This document shows, one piece after another, positions 1 through 7,289 of a stretch of 24,423 bases of DNA. Numbering within the stretch: position 1 is the first letter of the stretch; every line of letters begins with the position of its first letter. The notes below the pieces were generated by a model. That model did not search any database, had not been told where the DNA came from, and saw nothing but the letters and a program-made list of their open reading frames with translations. The DNA is from DATLHO01 sp035539855 (lineage in GTDB: Bacteria; Bacteroidota; Ignavibacteria; OLB7): the NCBI GenBank assembly GCA_035539855.1, contig DATLHO010000094.1, positions 1 to 24,423 of the forward strand. The letters run 5' to 3'. The position numbers and the translations under genes are program-made.

Positions 1-224
1 GTTGCCTGGGGGGTGGTAACGGTCACGGCATCGCCGGCGCGCGACGTCGACGTCGGGCAGCCGGCGGCGACGAAGGCACGATAGAGATCGGGACGCTCGT
101 CGCGAAGCCGGGCGAGCAGTTCGGCGAGCTCGGCCGCCGAGCCGCCGGCCAGCTCGACGATGAGCTCGCGAACGCGGCGCGGCGTCGCGCTCGCGGCATC
201 GTCGGGAAGTCTCGGATCGTTCAT
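1..224 (-). CDS. Unknown small protein, last visible gene of the NHEJ operon (3' end outside window)
   Basis: I do not recognise this protein. The visible 74 codons begin MNDPRLPDDAASATPRRVRE and form an acidic/alanine-rich helical stretch (VRELIVELAGGSAAELAELL, then a segment around RDERPDLYRAF) before a Thr/Val-rich part that runs off the window. The ATG at 224 overlaps the TGA of the upstream LigD polymerase gene in an ATGA arrangement. This implies translational coupling and membership of the ligase-ku-polymerase operon. No signal peptide or membrane segment is seen. The strong GC preference at third codon positions and the coupling support a real gene. The function is unknown; a role in end joining is suggested only by position. 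Confidence 0.6.
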   Translation of the reverse strand, partial: MNDPRLPDDAASATPRRVRELIVELAGGSAAELAELLARLRDERPDLYRAFVAAGCPTSTSRAGDAVTVTTPQA

Positions 225-1153
225 GCAGCCCTCCGACGGTTTCCCGCCGGTGTGAGGCGCTGTCGGAGCGTCCGCACGTCGGCGAACAGATCGCCGTACT
301 CGCGGACGCGGCGCGGCACCTCGGCAATGGTGAAGCTCAAACGGGCGGCATCGCGCCGCGTGCGTACCGCGTCGATCTCGTCCCAGGACAGCGGCGTCGA
401 GACCGTCGGCGACGACATCGCGCGGACCGAGTACGGGGCGACCGTCGTCTTGGACCGGTCGTTCTGGCTCCAGTCGATGAACACCTTGCCGGCGCGCTCG
501 CTGCGGCGCATCGTCGAGGTCACGAGCGTCGGATGCTCGCGCTCGAACAGCAGCGCCACCGCGTGCGCGAACTCCTTGGTCGCCTCGAACGTGACCGCCG
601 TGTTCAGCGGCACCCAGAGGTGAATCCCCTTGCCGCCGGATGTCTTGGGCACCGCCTCGAGGCCGAGCGCGCGCAGCATCGCGCGAAGCTCTCGCGCAAC
701 GTGCACGCAGTCGAACATGCCCGCCGGCGCGCCCGGATCCAGGTCGAAGACCAGCGCCTGCGGCCGCTCCGGCCGCCGGCACGTGCCGAGCAGCGGGTGA
801 AGCTCGATCGAGCCGAGGTTGGCCATCCACAACAGCGACGGCACGTCGGCGACGATGCAGTACTCGATGTCCGCGGCGCTGCCGTCGCGCCTGACCGCGC
901 AGGTCTTCGTCCATCCGGGCCGCCAGGAGGGACAGCGCTTCTCGTAGAAGAACGTCCCCTCGACGCCGTCGGGATAGCGCTTCATCGTCATGGGATGCTC
1001 GCGCACGTGCGCGAGGATCGTCGGCGCGATCGCGTAGTAGTACTCAAGCAGCTCCCGCTTCGTCGTGCCGGTCTCCGGGAACAGCACCTTGTCGAGATTC
1101 GACAGCGCGAGCTTCGACTGCCGCAGCAGCTTCTCGTCGATCGCGAGCATCAT
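221..1153 (-). CDS. ligD: Non-homologous end-joining polymerase (LigD polymerase domain, stand-alone)
   Basis: This is a 310-residue archaeo-eukaryotic primase-type polymerase of the LigD PolDom family. In bacterial NHEJ such enzymes fill gaps and add nucleotides, preferably ribonucleotides, at Ku-bound breaks. The catalytic metal-binding pair is visible in VFDLDPG (Asp137, Asp139), with the third acid in FIDWSQN (Asp227). The nucleotide-binding motif SGGKGIHLW (about 172-180) and the end-recognition region near the N-terminus (LFPETGTTKRELLEYY) are also present. The length matches a bare polymerase domain: there is no ligase or phosphoesterase part, unlike the fused LigD of Mycobacterium or Pseudomonas. 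Its ATG at 1153 overlaps the ku stop in ATGA, and its own stop overlaps the next gene in the same way. A start one codon later (second Met) is equally possible. Confidence 0.95.
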   Translation of the reverse strand: MMLAIDEKLLRQSKLALSNLDKVLFPETGTTKRELLEYYYAIAPTILAHVREHPMTMKRYPDGVEGTFFYEKRCPSWRPGWTKTCAVRRDGSAADIEYCIVADVPSLLWMANLGSIELHPLLGTCRRPERPQALVFDLDPGAPAGMFDCVHVARELRAMLRALGLEAVPKTSGGKGIHLWVPLNTAVTFEATKEFAHAVALLFEREHPTLVTSTMRRSERAGKVFIDWSQNDRSKTTVAPYSVRAMSSPTVSTPLSWDEIDAVRTRRDAARLSFTIAEVPRRVREYGDLFADVRTLRQRLTPAGNRRRAA

Positions 1154-2181
1154 GCGGCCCTCCGTCTGGTGCCGCCCGACTTCGAGGCGGAGCGTTTTTT
1201 CGCCGGAGCCGACCTGCCGGCAGCCGACCGACCCGCGGTCGACCTTGAGGCCGCGGAAGCGGTTGCCGCCGACCTGTCGGACACCGGCTTCTTCGCCGGG
1301 CTCTTCGCGCGAGCGGACTTCTTCGCGGCCGTCGTCGACCGCGTCGTCACGCCCGCGTTCTTCGCCGCGGCGCGCTTCGTCGTCGTCGCCGCACCCGACG
1401 ACTCCGCAACGCCTTCGAGCGACTTCTTCAACGCCTCCATCAGATTGATCACGTTGCCCTTCGAGCCGCTGTCGCTCGGCTCCTGGACGACGAGGTCCTC
1501 GCCGGCGGCCTTGGCCTCGATGAGCTTCTCGACGCGCTCACGGAACTCGTCGCGGTAGTCCGCCGGATTGAACTCTGTCGTCAGGTGCTCGATGAGCTGA
1601 TCGGCCATCGCCAGCTCGCGCTCGCCGACCTCGAACTCCTCAGGGATTCCCTCGACGTCGCCGACGGCGACGACCTCGTCGGCGTACCGGAGCGTCTCCA
1701 GGCAGAGCGCGTCGCCGATCGGCCGCACGACCGCGAGGTACTCCTTGGTGCGCATGACGATGCGCGCGACCGCGACCTTGCGCGATGCGGAGAGCGCCTC
1801 GAGCAGCAGGCGGTATGGCTTCGACCCGTTCTTGTCGGGCACCAGGTAGTAGGGGCGGTCGAAGAGCATCGGGTCGATGTCGTCGAGCGCGACGAAGCTC
1901 TCGATCTCGATCGCGCGGCCGGACTCCGGCCGGAGCTGCTCGAGCTCCTCCTGCGTGATGATCACGTACTGGTCGGGCGCGACTTCGTAACCCTTGGCGG
2001 TCTTGTCGAAGTCGTACTCGCGGCCCGACTCCGGACAGACGAGCTTCCTGCGCAGACGGCACTTGCCGTCGCTGCTGAGCATGTGGAAGTGCACGTCGCG
2101 ATCACGCACCGCCGTGTACAGCTTCACCGGTATGTTGACGAGCCCGAAACTGATCGAGCCGCTCCAGATTGCACGTCCCAT
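1150..2181 (-). CDS. ku: Ku homodimer protein of bacterial NHEJ
   Basis: This is a bacterial Ku protein of 343 residues, which encircles broken DNA ends and recruits LigD. The N-terminus MGRAIWSGSISFGLVNIPVK is the family signature, and the core continues through RPYYLVPDKNGSKPYRLL and the FNPADYRDEFRERVEKLI segment (about 205-225) to about residue 255. The remaining 85 or so residues form a Lys/Arg/Ala/Ser/Thr-rich low-complexity tail (KKSARAKSPAKK, SAPAKKRSAS). Such extended basic tails are known in some bacterial Ku proteins and bind DNA or alter threading. The ligase gene ends 38 bases upstream, and a purine-rich ribosome site (GAGGGGGAG) precedes the ATG. The polymerase gene overlaps the stop codon. 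Confidence 0.97.
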   Translation of the reverse strand: MGRAIWSGSISFGLVNIPVKLYTAVRDRDVHFHMLSSDGKCRLRRKLVCPESGREYDFDKTAKGYEVAPDQYVIITQEELEQLRPESGRAIEIESFVALDDIDPMLFDRPYYLVPDKNGSKPYRLLLEALSASRKVAVARIVMRTKEYLAVVRPIGDALCLETLRYADEVVAVGDVEGIPEEFEVGERELAMADQLIEHLTTEFNPADYRDEFRERVEKLIEAKAAGEDLVVQEPSDSGSKGNVINLMEALKKSLEGVAESSGAATTTKRAAAKNAGVTTRSTTAAKKSARAKSPAKKPVSDRSAATASAASRSTAGRSAAGRSAPAKKRSASKSGGTRRRAA

Positions 2182-2219
2182 CTATCGTTCTCCCCCTCGT
2201 TACCCACTGGTTGTTTCGC

Positions 2220-3239
2220 TCACTCCTCGAGCACCACCTCGGTCGCCTTCTTGTCGATTCTCAGCCCGTGGTAGACCGCATGCCGCAGCATCCCACCGTG
2301 GGTCAGCTCGGCGTACGAGATCTCGGCGACGAGCTCCGGCTCGGAGAAGACGACGGCGCCGGCGACGTTGCCCGCCGGGACCGGCCCCGCGAACGGGCTG
2401 GTCGTGCGACGCAGCGCGTCGAGCTCGCGCTTGAGCACCGCGCGCTCGATCTCTGACATGCCCGTACCGACGTTGCCGGCGTACTGAAGCACGCGCGCGC
2501 TGCGTCCGCGCCGGGCGGTGTAGTAGCCGAGCAGCAGAGAGCCCACGCGATCGGCGTTGCGACCGTTGCCGGGCAGATAGCCGGCAACGACGAACTCCTG
2601 GCGTCGCCGCACCTTGATCTTGAGCCACCGGCCGCTGCGGTCGCCGGGGATGTAGGGACTGTCGAGTCGCTTGGCGACGATCCCTTCGTACCCGGCATCG
2701 CGCGCCGTGGCGAGCAGCTTCTTTCCGCCGCCGGCGACCCAGCCCGGAGCGTACCACCGCGGATCGTTCATGGCGAGCTCGGACAGCAGCGCGCGTCGAT
2801 CCGCATACGGCATGGCCATCACCGAGCGGCCGTCGATCGCCATGATGTCGAAGACGAGGTAGGCGATCGGGATCTCCTGAACGGCGCGGCGGATCAGCAT
2901 GCTGTCGCCCAGACCCATGCGACCCTGCAGGAGCGAGAAGCTCGGGCGCGAGTCGTCGTCGAGCGCGACGATCTCGCCGTCGAGCACGACGCGACGCTTC
3001 GCCAGGCGCAGCCCCTCGTCGTGCAGCTCGGGATAGCGCGCCGTGATGTCGATGCCGTTTCGGCTCTCGAGCCGCACGCCCCGCTCGTCGCAGTACGCCA
3101 GGCAGCGCACGCCATCCCACTTGTACTCGAAGCCGTAGTCGGCCTCGTTCGACGGGAGCTCCGACAGCTTCGCCAGCATCGGACGGATCCCTCGAATCAT
3201 CTCCCCGCTTCGTGCCTTCTTCATCACCGCTCTGCCCAT
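2220..3239 (-). CDS. ligD: ATP-dependent DNA ligase (LigD ligase domain, stand-alone)
   Basis: This is a 339-residue ATP-dependent DNA ligase of the LigD type, which seals Ku-held ends. The adenylation motif EYKWDGVR places the nucleophilic lysine at Lys40 (KWDG). The other nucleotidyltransferase motifs are DGEIVALD (Glu89), YLVFDIMAIDG (about 127-137), EGIVAKR (185-191) and WLKIK (205-209). The OB-fold region follows (FVVAGYLPG to the C-terminus). It is the first gene of the operon that continues into ku, and no polymerase or phosphoesterase domain is attached. The chosen ATG has a close AGGAG three bases upstream. A second Met five codons later (MKKARS) has less suitable spacing. Confidence 0.96.
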   Translation of the reverse strand: MGRAVMKKARSGEMIRGIRPMLAKLSELPSNEADYGFEYKWDGVRCLAYCDERGVRLESRNGIDITARYPELHDEGLRLAKRRVVLDGEIVALDDDSRPSFSLLQGRMGLGDSMLIRRAVQEIPIAYLVFDIMAIDGRSVMAMPYADRRALLSELAMNDPRWYAPGWVAGGGKKLLATARDAGYEGIVAKRLDSPYIPGDRSGRWLKIKVRRRQEFVVAGYLPGNGRNADRVGSLLLGYYTARRGRSARVLQYAGNVGTGMSEIERAVLKRELDALRRTTSPFAGPVPAGNVAGAVVFSEPELVAEISYAELTHGGMLRHAVYHGLRIDKKATEVVLEE

Positions 3240-3471
3240 GGTCTCCTCGCTGCGTCCATGATGGCGCCGTCCGGGCGCCTTCCGACGATCATGAGTTCAA
3301 AGGGCGCACCGTTGGGCGACGGAGCGTCGAGGATCGAATTCGAGAGAATTGGAAGGGTGGGGATTGCACTCCGCGACGCCGGCGAGCGCGAGTGAGAGGA
3401 GGGCGAGGCCGGACGGCGCCTATCGTGCCGTCCGTAGGAGAAACTGCCGCCGTCCCGACGCGGTTTCGTGC
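3240..3471. other. Intergenic gap upstream of the NHEJ operon
   Basis: These 232 non-coding bases lie between the 3' end of the DUF5343 gene and the ligase start, both on the minus strand. The promoter of the NHEJ operon should lie here if it has its own. I see no convincing -10/-35 pair, no TAnnTT box and no strong terminator hairpin. Confidence 0.5.
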
Positions 3472-4104
3472 TCAGCGGCGCGAGAGGTACTGGCCCATGC
3501 TCGCGAAGATCGTCTCGATCTGCTGGGTCGTCAGGTCGCGGTCGAAGTGGAAGTGCAGCTCGACGCGGCCGGACGCGTCGGGAGCCGGTTCGGGATCGGG
3601 AAACGTCCGGCGGGGCTCGTCGGGGGAGGGACGGCGCAGCGCGATCGACTTCGAGCGCCGGCGCACGGCGTGCTCGTCCTCGCGCGACGGATCGGCCTCC
3701 ACAAGCAGCTCGTACAGCCGAGCCATGCGCCGCGCCGCAGCTTCGCCAACGCCGCTGGTGCGCATGAACCAGTCGACCGCCCTCGACGGGTCACCGGCGG
3801 GATCGGGGATCGCCGTGAAGAGCTCCGGCGGGTAGAGCTCCTCGCGGAGCATCCGGCAGAACTCGGGATACGTGCTGTCGACACGCCAGAGATGCGCGCG
3901 CTCGGTCGGACGTCCGTCGGCGTCGACGAGCCCGAAGTGCTTGAGCGTCGGCAGCAGGTTGCGCGCGGTCTTCTCCTCGACGCCGAGCACGGTGACGAGG
4001 TAGCCGGCGTCGACGAGTGCTGGCAGCTTGCGGCGGAACTGCTGTCGCAGCGGCCACCAGCTGCTCGCCGGGAACATGGGGTAGACTGGTTGTCGGACGA
4101 TCAT
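3472..4104 (-). CDS. DUF5343-family protein
   Basis: This 210-residue protein resembles the DUF5343 family. The N-terminal half is a winged-helix-like segment (LVDAGYLVTVLGVEEKTARNLLPTLKHFGLVDADGRPT, about 31-67), as expected of a domain that distinguishes 'next state' or DNA contexts. The C-terminal VELHFHFDRDLTTQQIETIF segment is the beta-alpha unit typical of this family. Between them is a charged linker (about 135-180). A clear GAGGAG ribosome site lies seven bases before the ATG. No enzyme motif is visible. The gene points in the same direction as the downstream NHEJ operon but is 232 bases away from it, so a functional link is uncertain. The family has no established function that I know of. 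Confidence 0.75.
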   Translation of the reverse strand: MIVRQPVYPMFPASSWWPLRQQFRRKLPALVDAGYLVTVLGVEEKTARNLLPTLKHFGLVDADGRPTERAHLWRVDSTYPEFCRMLREELYPPELFTAIPDPAGDPSRAVDWFMRTSGVGEAAARRMARLYELLVEADPSREDEHAVRRRSKSIALRRPSPDEPRRTFPDPEPAPDASGRVELHFHFDRDLTTQQIETIFASMGQYLSRR

Positions 4105-4361
4105 GACCGGACTCCTCGGTACTCTGTGGCCGGCACCGTCCCGTCGCCGATGGCGTATGGACGGAGCAGTCCCGGCCCCGTTAGGAGCTCACCACTTGCG
4201 TGCCACGCGAGCGCCGGAACGCGGCCTGCCGCATCATCGGCCAAGGCGTAGCGGAATCGCACACTCGCTTCTGAAATCATGCTGTCGCGGAGGATGCCGT
4301 CCCGCCACGCACGCGGTTTCCGGGCGGGTGTCCATTGTCGGCGTCACGAACGAGTTGCGGC

Positions 4362-4376
4362 GACGTCAGTGACGTC
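4362..4376. repeat. Perfect 15-base palindrome GACGTCA-g-TGACGTC
   Basis: GACGTCAGTGACGTC is a perfect inverted repeat of seven bases around one central base. It lies between divergent genes and just left of the DnaA-box-like cluster. It could be an operator for a dimeric regulator. Its binding protein is unknown. Confidence 0.5.
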
Positions 4377-4399
4377 CTGCCGGCGCGGCGGACATACCA

Positions 4400-4569
4400 T
4401 GTGGATATCTCGTTCGCAAGAGGAGGTTTTCCACAAGGTTTCCACCTGCCCGGTCCGCCGGCCGTGGAGAACCGCGCGTGGAACCGCTCCACGAGCTGTA
4501 ACGCCCGAATCGACGTTCGCTCAAGTGGTACATGAGGCAATCCGGACTACGGCAGTCCGATTCTCCACA
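4400..4569. other. Cluster of DnaA-box-like 9-mers (candidate replication origin element)
   Basis: Three 9-mers differ by one base from the DnaA box TTATCCACA: TGTGGATAT at 4400-4408 (reverse orientation), TTTTCCACA at 4427-4435 and TTCTCCACA at 4561-4569. Weaker relatives lie between them: GTTTCCACC at 4438-4446, giving a near-tandem repeat with the previous box, and CGTGGAGAA at 4463-4471. The cluster lies in the largest non-coding gap, where gene orientation changes from leftward to rightward. No dnaA, dnaN, gyrB or parAB gene is in the window, and no AT-rich unwinding element is obvious, so this is only a candidate. Confidence 0.35.
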
Positions 4570-4616
4570 GTGGTGGATTTCGTGCTCCGAAGGCAGAGAA
4601 TGGGGGCAGTTTGAAG

Positions 4617-4847
4617 GGGTAATTGGGGCGACGCTGCGTCGTGATGAGACGAGGGGGAATCAACCGATCGGACGAGCGAACAAACCGAACGCGGCGTGGG
4701 AAGCAGCCTAACGGTGCAAGGGCGAATCACCCGAGGCGCGCGGACGGTCCACCGAGCCGCGCGAGGGAACCAACCTCCGGGGGCGGCGTCTAGAGGGCAT
4801 CTCTGCCGCACACGACGAGCATTGCCACACCTGAGAGGAGGTACACC
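4617..4847 (+). promoter_or_regulatory. Hairpin-rich 5' leader of the peptidoglycan-binding protein gene
   Basis: The 230 bases before the GTG at 4848 contain a short hairpin CGACG-ctg-CGTCG (4629-4641) and a stronger two-part hairpin (CGCGCGG at 4737-4743 with CCGCGCG at 4757-4763, inner CGG/CCG pairs). The motif GAGGG-AA-CAACC is also repeated at 4651-4665 and 4763-4775. This suggests a structured untranslated leader. By eye it does not match tmRNA, SRP RNA, RNase P or the c-di-GMP riboswitch. A c-di-AMP (ydaO-type) match is not convincing either. No promoter for it was identified. Confidence 0.3.
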
Positions 4848-6410
4848 GTGAAACGACTGCTGCTCCTTGTCCTCGGCCTCATCGCCACATCGCTGCTGCC
4901 GCACATGATGCGGGCGCAGGAAACGCTCCCCGATCTTCTCGAGGACGACGACGAGTCGACCATTCTTGCCGACAGCGCCGACGGGCCGCAGCGCATCGGC
5001 ATCCCGGCCGCATCGTTCGACCTCGAGCCGAGCGAGAGCGGAGCGATCACCGGCTACTGCTTCGACGAGCACCTGATCGCGCCGACGCGCGTGACGAACT
5101 TCAGCACCATCCTGGCCGGCGGCGAGTCGGCGGTGGTTCGCACGGCCGACGGCCGCGAGCGCAGCCTGCGTCAGGCCGTGCGCGAGGGGCAGATCGCGAT
5201 CCGCGCGCGGCAGCTCGACGTCGCGTTCGTCAATCGCACCGACCAGTCGATGCAGGTGCGCCTGCCGCAGCCGATGGTGTTGTGGGATCGCAGCGGCGGC
5301 CAGGTCAACCCGCTGGCCCTGGCGGCCCTCGGCGCCCCGAACGTCAGCAACGATGCGCGCCAGAAGGCGATCTGGAAGGTCACGAACACCGAGCGCCGTC
5401 TGCACTCGCTCGGCTACCTGGCCGGGTCGATGTACGATTACGATCGTGATCGCTTCGTCAACGCGGTCAACGCGTTCCAGCGCGAGCACGACATGACGCC
5501 GACCAGCGAGCTCGACGTGGCGACGATCAAGCGCGTCGCCGTCGTCGAGTCCGAGCTGCGCGACCGGTTGCGCACCCTCGGCTTCACCAGCCGCGAGCCG
5601 CGGTTCGCGCGCGAGGCGCTCGCGTCGCAGATCCGCAGCTACGAGGCGTTCCTCGGCCGTCCGGCGAGCGGACGCTGGAGCGAGCAGCTCGCCGGGACGC
5701 TCGGCTCGACTGAGACGATCCTGCCGCAGCTCGAGCTCGTGCGCCCCGGACGGGGTCAGCAGATCGCCGACGTGCTCGGTGGCGATCGCGCCGAGAGCGT
5801 CCTGACGTATCTCAACGACGGCCGCGCGATGCTGATGCTCGCCGAGGCGCCGTCGGGCGTCGAGCTGTGGAGCCGGAACGGGCGTCGCAGCTCGCGCGTC
5901 GGCACCGGCGCCGAAGCGGCGATGGCGATCGACCGCGCCGCCGCGTCGCTCGCCGGGCGCGCTTCGAAGAACGGTCGCGTCGTGATCTACCCGGGCGTCG
6001 CGCGTGACGGCATGACGCCGGTGACCGTCGGCGGGCGGACCGTCGAGATGAGCGCCAGCGAGCTCGCGCGCTTCGTCGACGGCGGCGCGATGCCGCAGGC
6101 TCTCGAGAGCGCGCTGGCGTCGATGATCCCGTCGGGCGAAAGCAATCGGTGGACGGGCGGAGGCGCAACGCCGAGCTTCGTGCTCTACCGCGGTCCGCTT
6201 CAGCAGGGCCGCGCCGCCGGCGCCCTCGCGCGTCTCGGCCTCGAGCAGGTGGACGCGGCTCGTCTGGCAGGAGCCCTCGAGCGCACGTATGGCGACCGGG
6301 TCGACCTCTACGTCAGCAACGACCTGCGCATCGGCGCCGAGCGCTACGATCGCTCGATGGGCAGTCTCGTTGTCGCGCCGCGGAGCCCCGAGCTCGCTCT
6401 GGCCGACTGA
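4848..6410 (+). CDS. Secreted protein with a peptidoglycan-binding-like domain
   Basis: This 520-residue exported protein has a signal peptide (KRLLLLVLGLIATSLL, probable cleavage after MRA at about residue 23). A peptidoglycan_binding_1-type three-helix unit spans about 176-233 (ERRLHSLGYLAGSMYDYDRD, then FVNAVNAFQREHDM). The N-terminal 150 residues and the long C-terminal half (about 240-520, with AMLMLAEAPSGVELWSRNGR) match nothing I recognise; no hydrolase catalytic motif is seen. It should act in the periplasm or cell wall. Translation starts at a GTG, chosen because a perfect AGGAGG (4836-4841) lies six bases upstream. It is followed by a strong terminator, so it is probably a single-gene unit. 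Confidence 0.8.
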   Translation: MKRLLLLVLGLIATSLLPHMMRAQETLPDLLEDDDESTILADSADGPQRIGIPAASFDLEPSESGAITGYCFDEHLIAPTRVTNFSTILAGGESAVVRTADGRERSLRQAVREGQIAIRARQLDVAFVNRTDQSMQVRLPQPMVLWDRSGGQVNPLALAALGAPNVSNDARQKAIWKVTNTERRLHSLGYLAGSMYDYDRDRFVNAVNAFQREHDMTPTSELDVATIKRVAVVESELRDRLRTLGFTSREPRFAREALASQIRSYEAFLGRPASGRWSEQLAGTLGSTETILPQLELVRPGRGQQIADVLGGDRAESVLTYLNDGRAMLMLAEAPSGVELWSRNGRRSSRVGTGAEAAMAIDRAAASLAGRASKNGRVVIYPGVARDGMTPVTVGGRTVEMSASELARFVDGGAMPQALESALASMIPSGESNRWTGGGATPSFVLYRGPLQQGRAAGALARLGLEQVDAARLAGALERTYGDRVDLYVSNDLRIGAERYDRSMGSLVVAPRSPELALAD

Positions 6411-6453
6411 CCCGGGCGGACCTTTCCGTCCGCGAGCCGCATCGATCGAACCA

Positions 6454-6491
6454 TTGCGCCCCCGCACCGCAGCCGCGGAGCGGGGGCGCAA
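6454..6491 (+). terminator. Intrinsic-type terminator hairpin after the peptidoglycan-binding gene
   Basis: TTGCGCCCCCGC (6454-6465) pairs perfectly with GCGGGGGCGCAA (6480-6491), and a further CCGC/GCGG pairing lies inside the loop. The T-run that follows is short (GGTTTCG). A smaller hairpin, GCGGAC/GTCCGC (6416-6433), lies just after the stop codon. Confidence 0.75.
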
Positions 6492-6525
6492 CGGTTTCGC
6501 GTCCCGATTTTCTGTCACACCATCC

Positions 6526-6554
6526 TTTTGATCTTCGCCGCAGGCGCCTAAATT
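6526..6554 (+). promoter_or_regulatory. Candidate promoter of the response regulator gene
   Basis: TTTTGA at 6526-6531 is followed after 17 bases by TAAATT at 6549-6554, and the gene start is 36 bases further on. The pattern resembles the TTTG / TAnnTTTG promoters of Bacteroidota more than the E. coli consensus. Assignment is by eye. Confidence 0.4.
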
Positions 6555-6590
6555 GAGCACGCAGGTCGAGCGCTACGCCACTGAAACCCC

Positions 6591-7289
6591 ATGGCGCGTC
6601 CAATGCGAATCCTCGTTGTCGAAGACGACCCCAACATCGCCTCGCTCATCTCCGAAGGTCTCTCGGCCCAGCGTTACGTCGTCGATATCGCGATCGATGG
6701 CGAGAGCGGCAGCGAGATGGCCTGCGTCAACGACTACGACCTCGTCATCCTCGACATCATCCTGCCAGGGCGCGATGGCTTCCAGGTCTGCCGCGAGATC
6801 CGTGCGGAGGGCGTGACGGTGCCGGTGCTGATGCTGACGTCGCTCAACGGCGACGGGGACGTGGTGCGCGGTCTCGACGCCGGCGCCGACGACTTCCTGC
6901 CGAAGCCGTTTTCGTTCGACGTGCTGCTGGCTCGCGTCCGCGCGCTGCTGCGCCGGACGATCGCGCAGAAGACCACGCAGATCACCGTCGGAGGGCTCGT
7001 GCTCGACACCGCCAATCGCAGTATCAGCCGCAACGGACGCTCGCTCGATCTGACGGCAAAGGAGCTGATGCTCCTCGAGTACCTGATGCTCAACGCCGGG
7101 CGCGTCGTCACGCGCGAGAACATCGCGGAGCATGTCTGGGACATGCACTTCGACCCGAAGTCCAACGTGATCGATCGCCTCGTGCACCGTCTGCGTCAGA
7201 AACTCGACCGCGCCGGCAGCTCGCCACTGCAGACCGTTCGCGGTCTCGGGTACACGTTGCAGGAAGAGGAGGTGGAGGGGCAGGAATAG
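6591..7289 (+). CDS. OmpR/PhoB-family response regulator (orphan)
   Basis: This 232-residue two-domain regulator has an N-terminal receiver domain with the acidic pocket EDD (11-13), phospho-acceptor Asp55 in LVILDIILPG, Thr83 and Lys105 (KPF). A winged-helix DNA-binding domain follows (about 131-225), with LTAKELMLLEYLMLNAG, the recognition region SNVIDRLVHRLRQKL and the C-terminal hairpin TVRGLGYTL. It is a transcription regulator activated by phosphorylation. No histidine kinase gene is adjacent, so its kinase lies elsewhere or is the hybrid kinase at 8341. No clear ribosome site precedes the ATG at 6591. A second Met four codons later (MRILVVEDD) is a possible alternative start. Confidence 0.95.
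   Translation: MARPMRILVVEDDPNIASLISEGLSAQRYVVDIAIDGESGSEMACVNDYDLVILDIILPGRDGFQVCREIRAEGVTVPVLMLTSLNGDGDVVRGLDAGADDFLPKPFSFDVLLARVRALLRRTIAQKTTQITVGGLVLDTANRSISRNGRSLDLTAKELMLLEYLMLNAGRVVTRENIAEHVWDMHFDPKSNVIDRLVHRLRQKLDRAGSSPLQTVRGLGYTLQEEEVEGQE

Larger units (their letters stand above)
4105..4847. other. 743-base non-coding divergent region
   Basis: No reading frame here looks coding: the possible frames have shadow-like composition and no plausible starts. It separates leftward genes (1-4104) from the rightward gene at 4848. Inside are a perfect palindrome (4362-4376), a run of DnaA-box-like 9-mers (4400-4569), a purine/G-rich tract (about 4590-4660) and a leader with several hairpins before the GTG start at 4848. 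Each is listed separately. The first 250 bases (4105-4350) show nothing I can name beyond the upstream region of the DUF5343 gene. Confidence 0.7.

Noticed and set aside
1..4104. Whether the NHEJ and DUF5343 block is a defence or mobile island
   Set aside because: No integrase, transposase, tRNA boundary, direct repeats or base-composition shift was seen.
4279..4614. Small plus-strand frame in the large gap as a gene
   Set aside because: There is no ribosome site, the composition is Arg/Thr/Val shadow-like, and it covers the DnaA-box-like sites.
4681..4780. GGAAGCAGCC and CGAATCACCC segments considered as SRP RNA, tmRNA or a riboswitch
   Set aside because: The SRP tetraloop and partner strand, the tmRNA acceptor ends and the conserved cores of c-di-GMP and c-di-AMP riboswitches could not be aligned.
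4521..6560. 679-codon minus-strand open frame
   Set aside because: It is antisense to the secreted peptidoglycan-binding protein gene, which has a signal peptide, a perfect ribosome site and a terminator. The composition is Arg/Ala/His-rich, as in shadows of GC-rich genes.
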